From: an uncultured Saprospiraceae bacterium
GTDB lineage: Bacteria; Bacteroidota; Bacteroidia; Chitinophagales; Saprospiraceae
NCBI GenBank assembly: GCA_937921525.1
Contig: CAKZUM010000666.1
Span: 1 to 5,089, forward strand
DNA length: 5,089 nucleotides
Reading direction: 5' to 3'
Shown here: piece by piece, positions 1 to 5,089 of the stretch
How the letters are laid out: every line of letters starts with the position of its first letter
Numbering within the stretch: position 1 is the first letter of the stretch
The notes under the pieces: generated by a model
Told to the model about the DNA's origin: nothing
Databases searched by the model: none
What the model saw: only the letters and a program-made list of their open reading frames with translations
Program-made: the position numbers and the translations under genes

Positions 1-1980
1 CCAATCATCATACATCTTTTTTATTTCCGACGTTTCAAAAAGGTTTTTTTTACGAATGTGAAATTTCTAAAAGAAGTAAAAGAAGAAACAAGTGCTCGCT
101 CAAGATTGCGTAATTTATTAACGCTTTTGATGCGTTTAGGGGCTATGGCAGCTTTGGTATTAGCATTTGCACAACCTTTCCAGCCCGTAGATACAACTGT
201 GAAAAAAGGACAAAAGGCAGTAAGTGTCTATGTAGATAATTCCTTTAGTATGAGTGCTTTAAGTGCGGATGTACCATTGATGGAAAAAGCCAAACAGCGA
301 GCGAGAGAAATTATTACCGCCTATCAAGAAGAAGATGAATTTCAAGTATTAACAAGTGATTTTGAAGGAAGACACCAAAGATTAGTTTCTAAAGAAGACG
401 CTCTTGCCTTAGTGGATGAAATCAAAGTAAGCCCAGCAGTCAGAACGATGTCTACAGTCATTGCTAGACAAAAACAGGTCTTAAATGCGGCCACTGACGA
501 AAATAATATTGCCTATATCGTTTCTGATTTTCAAAAAAACATCACCGATATAGAAGCCTACCAAGATACCACCCTTGAAGTTAATTTAGTCCCTTTACAG
601 TCTGTGCAGGAAAAAAATATTAGTATAGATTCTTGTTGGTTTGATGCCCCTGTACAAATGATGAACCAAACTAATAAATTGGTAGTTCGGGTAAAAAATC
701 ATAGCAACGAAGCCGCAGAAAATCTAAGATTATCCTTAAAATATGACGGACAAGAGAAGCCAGTAGGAACTTTATCTTTACCCGCTGGTGGTACAGCAAT
801 AGATACAATTAATCTGACGATTCAACATACAGGATGGCATGAGGCACAGTTATTAATTACAGATTATCCCGTTCAATTTGATGACCATTATTTTTTCACT
901 TTTAATGTAGCAGAAAAGATAGAGGTATTAGCAATCAACGAAGCAGGTCCTGATAAATACCTCAATGCAGCATTTAAAGGGGCGCCTTATTTTAGATTAA
1001 CCAATCAACAAAATACTAACTTGGACTATGCGAAATTCGCATCCTACCAAATGATCGTATTAAATAGTATCAATGCCATTTCATCTGGTTTAGCTTTTGA
1101 ATTGAATAAGTATGTAAAGAATGGTGGTAATTTGCTAGTCTTTCCAGGTAATAATGCTAACTTATCTACCTATAAAAGTTTTCTTAGAGCCTTCGAGGCC
1201 AATCAATATGTTCAATTTGTAAAAGAGGAGAAAGCGGTGGGTTCCGTGAACTATGAAGAATTTATCTTCAAAGATGTTTATAAAAATAGAAGGGCTAATC
1301 TTAAACTACCCGTCACACAGGCGAACTATCAATTAACTAATTTTGGTAGTAATAAAGAAGAAAAATTATTAGCCTACAGAGATGGTAGCACTTTTCTGGG
1401 GAAGTATAGCTTTGATAAAGGAAACTTATATTTATGTTCCGCACCCCTTTCTGATGACTATAGCAATTTGGTGAAGAATGGAGAAATCTTTGTCCCAATG
1501 CTATATAAAATGGCGATCTCTTCTGCCAAAGCACAGCGCATTGCCTACACAATAGGAAAAGATGATTATATAGATACGGATAATTTAATAACAGAGTCAG
1601 AAACAGTCTATAAGTTAAAAGGTCGAGCAGAGGAATTTATACCAGAACAAACAGCAATAGGGGCTAAAGTCATACTAGGTGTTTACGATCAAGTAAAGGA
1701 AGCTGGATTTTATAACTTATTTTTAAAAGCAGACAAGCCGCTAGCTAAATTTGCCTTTAACTATGATCGAAAAGAATCCCAACTAGATTATTGGAATGAA
1801 ACAGATCTTAAAGCTAGGGTAGGGGATCAGATAAATGTATTGACAGCGAATGCGGATACAGATTATACTACGCTGATTGGTCAACGTAGCCAAGGTATCC
1901 CTTATTGGAGATGGTGTGTAATTGCAGCTTTAGTATTCCTACTAATTGAAGGTTTACTACTACGATTTTGGAAAGTATAA
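1..1980 (+). CDS. BatA/VWA-domain membrane protein, 5' end outside the window
   Basis: This reading frame is open from base 1, so the gene enters from the left; 659 residues are visible. The GTG at 58 is an internal Val codon, because the codons before it read PIIIHLFYFRRFKKVFFTN, the conserved first-anchor end of the BatA N-terminal double-membrane domain. Only about 15-20 residues should be missing. Domains by visible residue: second membrane segment about 39-60 (ending AFAQPF); VWA-like domain about 70-185 with the metal-site motif DNSFS at 79-83 and a candidate Asp at 176 (IVSDF); a beta-rich CARDB/Ig-like stretch about 204-304; a Rossmann/glutamine-amidotransferase-like segment about 305-384 (NGGNLLVFPG) in which I see no nucleophile Cys; a C-terminal membrane helix about 639-656. 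The family is anchored in the cytoplasmic membrane with a large extracytoplasmic part. Related Bat proteins are linked to stress tolerance, but the exact role here is unknown. The family call is strong; the middle-domain folds are inferred. Confidence 0.9.
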   Translation, partial: PIIIHLFYFRRFKKVFFTNVKFLKEVKEETSARSRLRNLLTLLMRLGAMAALVLAFAQPFQPVDTTVKKGQKAVSVYVDNSFSMSALSADVPLMEKAKQRAREIITAYQEEDEFQVLTSDFEGRHQRLVSKEDALALVDEIKVSPAVRTMSTVIARQKQVLNAATDENNIAYIVSDFQKNITDIEAYQDTTLEVNLVPLQSVQEKNISIDSCWFDAPVQMMNQTNKLVVRVKNHSNEAAENLRLSLKYDGQEKPVGTLSLPAGGTAIDTINLTIQHTGWHEAQLLITDYPVQFDDHYFFTFNVAEKIEVLAINEAGPDKYLNAAFKGAPYFRLTNQQNTNLDYAKFASYQMIVLNSINAISSGLAFELNKYVKNGGNLLVFPGNNANLSTYKSFLRAFEANQYVQFVKEEKAVGSVNYEEFIFKDVYKNRRANLKLPVTQANYQLTNFGSNKEEKLLAYRDGSTFLGKYSFDKGNLYLCSAPLSDDYSNLVKNGEIFVPMLYKMAISSAKAQRIAYTIGKDDYIDTDNLITESETVYKLKGRAEEFIPEQTAIGAKVILGVYDQVKEAGFYNLFLKADKPLAKFAFNYDRKESQLDYWNETDLKARVGDQINVLTANADTDYTTLIGQRSQGIPYWRWCVIAALVFLLIEGLLLRFWKV

Positions 1981-2412
1981 AGAAGGTTGTTGATCCATTA
2001 AATTAACAATAGGTCCTAATTGCTCATAATAAGGGCATTGCTGGGGTATTTGCAATTGTCCAAACTCAATCTTTGCAAAATTGATCAACTTTTGGTACAA
2101 TTGGCTTCCACAACCCTTGCCACGTTCTTTCTCTAAAATATAACAATTTTGCAATAATCCTATACCTGCCGTAGGCGGAGTTGTCGGTGATTGTTGAACG
2201 CTACCTACACCAATTATTTCTGTGTTTTTATAGACAAAAAATAGACCTTCGCCTGCTTTGTCAAATCTACATTGCCCAGAAATCCATTGCTTTTCTAGTA
2301 CATCAAATAGAATTAAACCTTTCCGTCTTCCTTCTCTTTTTAAAGTATTTAATAACTCAGTAGGCAAGTTGACAGTTTGCTGAATACGCAGGTTTTGTAG
2401 AAGTATATGCAT
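1960..2412 (-). CDS. GNAT-family N-acetyltransferase
   Basis: This encodes a 150-residue soluble protein, normal length for a single GNAT domain, which transfers an acyl group from acyl-CoA to an amine. The acetyl-CoA pyrophosphate-binding motif A is clear: a beta strand at about 84-93 (IGLLQNCYIL) runs into RGKGCG at 97-102, matching R-x-x-G-x-G, then an amphipathic helix (SQLYQKLINFAK). An earlier strand pair at about 56-72 (GLFFVYKNTEIIGVGSV) and a late YYEQLGP at 128-134, resembling the family's F/Y-Y-E-x-L-G-F, complete the fold. The ATG at 2412 gives a full domain; no Shine-Dalgarno precedes it, only an A-rich leader. The gene converges on the BatA-like gene and its last seven codons, stop included, overlap that gene's end. 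It is divergent from miaE. The substrate cannot be told from sequence. Confidence 0.85.
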   Translation of the reverse strand: MHILLQNLRIQQTVNLPTELLNTLKREGRRKGLILFDVLEKQWISGQCRFDKAGEGLFFVYKNTEIIGVGSVQQSPTTPPTAGIGLLQNCYILEKERGKGCGSQLYQKLINFAKIEFGQLQIPQQCPYYEQLGPIVNLMDQQPSLYFPKS

Positions 2413-2422
2413 GGTGTTTTTG

Positions 2423-2459
2423 ATGTATATTATATTTTTTTATATTAAATATAATACAT
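2423..2459. repeat. AT-rich imperfect inverted repeat upstream of the acetyltransferase gene
   Basis: The left arm is ATGTA (2423-2427), a two-base bulge, then TTATATTT (2430-2437). The right arm is AAATATAA (2447-2454) then TACAT (2455-2459). Together they pair over 13 positions around a 9-base loop. It starts 11 bases upstream of the acetyltransferase start, in its leader or promoter zone. It could be an operator, but sequence this AT-rich produces such arms by chance, so function is not established. Confidence 0.3.
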
Positions 2460-2629
2460 GTTTTTATGATTTGATATTAAATTACTTCTTTTATTTTAAA
2501 TAATTTTTTGAATGGACTGTTTTTGCCCTTGGTTGGGCGTATATCTCTGGCGCTACTATCTATTCTATGTATAATTTCAAATTCTTAACTTTGCTATTCT
2601 TAAAATTTGACAATTCTTAATATCCTTCA

Positions 2630-3214
2630 ATGAAACTCAACCTAGATGTAGCAGTAGCCAGTAAACCAGAATGGTTAGAAGCAGTGCTTGGTGATTTTAA
2701 TTCCTTTCTTCAAGATCATGCGGATTGTGAGCGAAAAGCATCTGCTATGGCAATGAGCTTTGTTGCTAAATATCCTGATCGAGTAGCTATTATCCCAGAA
2801 CTAATAGAGACAGCCGTAGAAGAATTGGAACATTTCCAGCAAGTCTACCAATTAATGGAGCAAAAAGGAGTCCAATTAGCACCCTCCATGGGAGAAGATG
2901 TCTATGTCAAGCGTTTGATCAAACAATGTTATTCAGGAAGGAATGAACGATTTATGGATCGTTTATTAATTGCCTCCGTGTTAGAAACACGAGGTGCGGA
3001 ACGATTCAAAATGGTTGCGGACGCCTTGGAAGATGAAACTTTGCATAAATTTTATAAAATGCTATGGATTTCAGAGGCCAAGCATGGGCATATTTTTGTG
3101 AAGATGGCGATGAATTATTTTGATAAAAAAACAGTTTATGATCGCCTGCATTGGTGGATAGATAGAGAAGCGGAAGTAATTGATGGCTTAGAAATAAGAG
3201 CGGCATTGCATTGA
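2630..3214 (+). CDS. miaE: tRNA-(ms[2]io[6]A)-hydroxylase MiaE
   Basis: MiaE is a cytoplasmic diiron mono-oxygenase that hydroxylates the isopentenyl side chain of 2-methylthio-N6-isopentenyladenosine at tRNA position 37, acting after MiaA and MiaB. The 194-residue product has the expected length and the four-helix ferritin-like ligand pattern: Glu34 in DHADCERKASAMAMSF, Glu65-x-x-His68 in AVEELEHFQQVY, Glu119 (or Glu124) in LETRGAERFK, and Glu149-x-x-His152 in SEAKHGHIF. All ligand positions are present, so the enzyme should be active. The ATG at 2630 puts the first ligand at the usual distance from the N-terminus; no Shine-Dalgarno is visible. It stands alone, divergent from the acetyltransferase gene by 217 bases and followed by a 268-base gap, so it is probably monocistronic. 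Neither miaA nor miaB is in the window. Confidence 0.93.
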   Translation: MKLNLDVAVASKPEWLEAVLGDFNSFLQDHADCERKASAMAMSFVAKYPDRVAIIPELIETAVEELEHFQQVYQLMEQKGVQLAPSMGEDVYVKRLIKQCYSGRNERFMDRLLIASVLETRGAERFKMVADALEDETLHKFYKMLWISEAKHGHIFVKMAMNYFDKKTVYDRLHWWIDREAEVIDGLEIRAALH

Positions 3215-3225
3215 CAATGTCAATG
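3209..3225 (+). repeat. Short hairpin overlapping the miaE stop codon
   Basis: CATTGAC (3209-3215) and GTCAATG (3219-3225) form a perfect 7-bp stem with a three-base AAT loop; the TGA stop lies in the left arm. No T-run follows directly, so it is not a canonical intrinsic terminator. It may help protect or end the miaE transcript, or be chance. Confidence 0.3.
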
Positions 3226-3288
3226 AAGTTGTTTCAAAAACAAGAAGTTGGCAAAAAAATTGCTGTTACAAATATGATTAATTTTTTA

Positions 3289-3300
3289 AGTTGATCAACT
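3289..3300. repeat. Perfect 12-base palindrome in the miaE-ugd spacer
   Basis: AGTTGATCAACT is a perfect dyad 183 bases upstream of the dehydrogenase start. A dimeric regulator site is possible, but the distance is long. Ten of its bases (TTGATCAACT) also occur inside the acetyltransferase coding sequence at 2081-2090, which argues against specificity. The rest of the 3215-3482 spacer shows no convincing gene, strong promoter match or terminator. Confidence 0.25.
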
Positions 3301-3482
3301 ATCCCATCATCTCAATTCCCCTACGTAACAAACCTTCTATTACTTCGTTTTTAGCTAAATGGCTGAAATACAGGCTTTTTGTTTGTGCTTTCTACCTTTT
3401 TTCTTGTTAATAGGTAAGTTTAATTGTTGCGAATAACACAATTTGAGTCTTTGAAATTTTATGGATTCTTAAACTTTTTGAT

Positions 3483-4847
3483 ATGAATATTGCTGTAGTA
3501 GGCACGGGCTATGTAGGCCTTGTAACGGGTACTTGTTTCGCAGAAACAGGGAATCATGTAATTTGTGTGGATATTGATGAAAAGAAAGTTCAGAAAATGC
3601 GTAATGGGCACGTGCCTATTTATGAGCCAGGTTTGGAACTTTTATTTGATCGAAATACCAAACAAGAACGGTTGGAATTTACCACTGATCTTAAAAAAGC
3701 GATTAAAGATGCTGAAATCATCTTTTTGGCCTTGCCTACTCCGCCAGGAGAAGATGGATCAGCTGATTTATCCTATATTTTAGGAGTCGCAGATGATCTT
3801 TCAAAAATTATCACTGATTACAAAGTAATCGTTGATAAAAGTACAGTGCCCGTGGGTACTGCCGAAAAGGTACATGAGATTCTTGTTAAAAATCTAGATC
3901 CCGAACTATTTGATGTGGTATCTAATCCTGAATTTTTAAGAGAAGGGGTAGCAGTCGATGATTTTTTAAAGCCAGATCGAGTAGTGATTGGAACGACCTC
4001 GGATAAGGCAAGAAAGGTAATGAAGCGTCTGTATGATCCATTCGTTCGTCAAGGTAATCCAATCATCTTCATGGATGAGCGTTCTGCAGAGATGACAAAA
4101 TATGCGGCCAACTCTTACTTGGCAGCAAGAATTTCTTTTATGAATGAGATCGCCAACTTATGCGAAAAAGTGGGCGCAAACGTAGATCAGGTAAGAATTG
4201 GGATGGGAAGTGATAGTCGTATCGGAAAGCGATTTTTATTTCCAGGTGTGGGTTATGGAGGTAGTTGTTTTCCTAAAGATGTACAAGCTTTAGCTAAAAC
4301 AGCGAATCAATATGACTACGACTTTAAGATTTTGAATTCTGTTATGAAAGTAAATAGAATTCAAAAATCAGTGATGGTCCAAAAAGTAAAAGCAAGATAT
4401 GGAGATAATTTGACTGGTAAAACATTTGGTATTTGGGGCTTAGCATTCAAGCCTAATACGGATGATATCAGAGAAGCTCCAGCATTATATATTATTGAAG
4501 AATTACTGGCAGCTGGAGCAAAAATTAGAGCTTATGATCCAGAAGCAATGGAAAATGTAAAGGAAATCTTTGGGGATAGAATTCAATTAGTTAGCGATCA
4601 ATATGAAGCGATTATTGGATCAGATGCTTTAATCATCCTAACAGAGTGGAGTGTGTTCAGAACACCTAGTTTCAAGGTAGTGAAGGAGTTACTTCGAGAT
4701 CCTATTATTTTCGATGGACGTAATTTATATTCCTTGGAGCAGATGGAAGAGCATGGCTTTATCTATGAAAGTATCGGAAGAACCATTGTGGAGCTACCGT
4801 TAGTAGATGTGGCAAGTCTTAATCATTCTTCCAATGGTGTTCATTAG
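3483..4847 (+). CDS. ugd: UDP-glucose 6-dehydrogenase
   Basis: This cytoplasmic enzyme oxidises UDP-glucose to UDP-glucuronate with two NAD+, feeding capsule, exopolysaccharide or O-antigen synthesis. The 454-residue product carries every family landmark: the N-terminal Rossmann motif GTGYVG at 7-12 with Asp30 ending strand 2 (favouring NAD); STVPVGT at 120-126; NPEFLREG at 148-155; EMTKYAAN at 203-210 with Lys206 and Asn210; the catalytic Cys262 in GGSCFPKD with Asp266; and the UDP-binding C-terminal domain beginning GLAFKPNTDDIREAP at 319-333. The ATG at 3483 places the Rossmann motif six residues in, as usual. About 20 residues (LPLVDVASLNHSSNGVH region) follow the usual SIGR ending as a short tail. 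UDP-N-acetylmannosamine dehydrogenase is a related alternative, but the motifs fit UDP-glucose better. No polysaccharide cluster is visible in the window, and no Shine-Dalgarno precedes the gene. Confidence 0.95.
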   Translation: MNIAVVGTGYVGLVTGTCFAETGNHVICVDIDEKKVQKMRNGHVPIYEPGLELLFDRNTKQERLEFTTDLKKAIKDAEIIFLALPTPPGEDGSADLSYILGVADDLSKIITDYKVIVDKSTVPVGTAEKVHEILVKNLDPELFDVVSNPEFLREGVAVDDFLKPDRVVIGTTSDKARKVMKRLYDPFVRQGNPIIFMDERSAEMTKYAANSYLAARISFMNEIANLCEKVGANVDQVRIGMGSDSRIGKRFLFPGVGYGGSCFPKDVQALAKTANQYDYDFKILNSVMKVNRIQKSVMVQKVKARYGDNLTGKTFGIWGLAFKPNTDDIREAPALYIIEELLAAGAKIRAYDPEAMENVKEIFGDRIQLVSDQYEAIIGSDALIILTEWSVFRTPSFKVVKELLRDPIIFDGRNLYSLEQMEEHGFIYESIGRTIVELPLVDVASLNHSSNGVH

Positions 4848-4855
4848 GCTTAATT

Positions 4856-4897
4856 TTGAATTGAGAATGGAGAATTGTGAATGGAGAATTGAGAATG
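4856..4897. repeat. Heptanucleotide tandem repeat, six units
   Basis: Six consecutive 7-base units fill this stretch just after the ugd stop: TTGAATT, GAGAATG, GAGAATT, GTGAATG, GAGAATT, GAGAATG. They pair into three 14-base higher units of which the last two differ at one base. The consensus is GAGAATK. The first unit is degenerate, and the array ends cleanly at CTTATAA. This is a short tandem repeat, probably produced by slippage; it lies outside coding sequence. Confidence 0.8.
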
Positions 4898-4937
4898 CTT
4901 ATAAAACGTTGACAATCAAGACTCAATTTTCACTATA

Positions 4938-4955
4938 TAGGGCAAACGAAAAGTC
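4938..4955 (+). repeat. Left terminal inverted repeat
   Basis: TAGGGCAAACGAAAAGTC pairs with 5072-5089. The single mismatch is A4944 against C5083, which would be a G-U wobble in a minus-strand transcript. The flank to its left is CACTATA, so TA precedes the terminal TA. Confidence 0.8.
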
Positions 4956-4997
4956 AAAATCGTAATATGTAATTCATTGGAAAATGTTTGGGTCGAT

Positions 4998-5020
4998 GGT
5001 TGAAGTTTGTAACTTCAACC
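4998..5020 (+). repeat. Hairpin 1 inside the element, 10-bp stem with TGT loop
   Basis: GGTTGAAGTT (4998-5007) and AACTTCAACC (5011-5020) form a perfect 10-bp stem closed by the three-base loop TGT. No T-run follows, so a canonical terminator is unlikely. Its core AAGTTTGTAACTT is repeated in hairpin 2. Confidence 0.8.
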
Positions 5021-5029
5021 TAATATTTT

Positions 5030-5046
5030 GAAAGTTTGTAACTTTC
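5030..5046 (+). repeat. Hairpin 2 inside the element, 7-bp stem with TGT loop
   Basis: GAAAGTT (5030-5036) and AACTTTC (5040-5046) form a perfect 7-bp stem with the same TGT loop as hairpin 1. The 13-base core AAGTTTGTAACTT at 5032-5044 is identical to that at 5003-5015, 29 bases earlier, while the flanking stem bases differ. Confidence 0.8.
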
Positions 5047-5071
5047 TTCCACTAATACATATTATAAAAAC

Positions 5072-5089
5072 GACTTTTCGTTCGCCCTA
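5072..5089 (-). repeat. Right terminal inverted repeat
   Basis: GACTTTTCGTTCGCCCTA is the reverse complement of the left terminus except at one position. It coincides with the last base of the window, so the true outer boundary and any target duplication lie beyond what is visible. Confidence 0.8.

Larger units (their letters stand above)
4938..5089. mobile_element. MITE-like element bounded by imperfect terminal inverted repeats
   Basis: A 152-base unit starts TAGGGCAAACGAAAAGTC (4938-4955) and ends with its near-perfect reverse complement GACTTTTCGTTCGCCCTA (5072-5089), 17 of 18 positions matching. A second inverted block, TAATATGTA (4963-4971) with TACATATTA (5056-5064), lies symmetrically inside, separated from the termini by 7 unpaired bases on each side. 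The centre holds two hairpins and no open reading frame of note. Termini plus small size and no transposase suggest a non-autonomous element. If the outer TA is a duplicated target, the ends proper would be GGGC. The window stops exactly at the right end, so the right flank cannot be examined. A structured intergenic RNA or repeat is the alternative. Confidence 0.55.

Noticed and set aside
1337..1552. 71-codon minus-strand open frame inside the BatA-like gene
   Set aside because: It is antisense to a well-supported coding frame, Cys/Tyr-rich with no recognisable domain, and explained as a shadow.
2181..2363. 60-codon plus-strand open frame antisense to the acetyltransferase gene
   Set aside because: The opposite strand carries a clear GNAT domain, and this frame has no recognisable feature.
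3006..3206. 66-codon minus-strand open frame within miaE
   Set aside because: It is a shadow of the miaE frame, which has all its ligand motifs.
3359..3436. 25-residue hydrophobic small peptide frame (MAEIQAFCLCFLPFF...) upstream of ugd
   Set aside because: Too short, no ribosome-binding signal, and expected by chance in T-rich DNA.
3565..3783. 72-codon plus-strand open frame within ugd
   Set aside because: It lies wholly inside the dehydrogenase gene in another frame, with no domain and Trp/Met-rich composition.
2607..4916. Three copies of the 8-mer TTGACAAT at 2607, 3211 and 4909, resembling a -35 box
   Set aside because: No matching -10 or Bacteroidota -7 element at proper spacing. One copy is at a stop codon and one is too near the miaE start.
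4887..4930. AATTGAG/CTCAATT pairing followed by TT as a ugd terminator
   Set aside because: Only a 7-bp stem with a 28-base loop and a minimal T-run. The left arm is part of the heptamer array, so the pairing is probably incidental.

Overview
The window looks like chromosomal DNA of an AT-rich member of the Bacteroidota, possibly near Saprospiria. The evidence is a BatA-type protein with the double-anchor N-terminus typical of that phylum, no recognisable Shine-Dalgarno sequences before the genes, and heavily A/T-biased codons and spacers. This placement is inferred from protein style and composition, not from a marker gene.

Layout: positions 1-1980 (+) hold most of a BatA/VWA-domain membrane protein whose true start lies left of the window. 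Converging on it and overlapping its last 21 bases is a small GNAT-family N-acetyltransferase gene (1960-2412, -). A 217-base AT-rich spacer containing an imperfect inverted repeat separates this from miaE (2630-3214, +), which encodes a diiron tRNA-(ms2io6A)-hydroxylase. After a 268-base spacer comes a complete UDP-glucose 6-dehydrogenase gene (3483-4847, +), which supplies UDP-glucuronate for surface polysaccharide. I see no RNA gene, CRISPR array or convincing promoter consensus.

The last 242 bases have no gene but are rich in structure. A six-unit heptanucleotide tandem repeat lies at 4856-4897. It is followed by a 152-base unit (4938-5089) bounded by 18-base inverted termini that match at 17 positions. 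The unit has a second 9-base inner inverted block and two small hairpins sharing a 13-base core. It looks like a non-autonomous, MITE-like element or a structured intergenic repeat, and it is the most interesting part of the window.

The four genes do not form an obvious pathway. They serve cell-envelope stress or assembly (BatA-like), unknown acyl transfer, tRNA modification, and sugar-nucleotide synthesis. Spacing and orientation suggest mostly separate transcription units.
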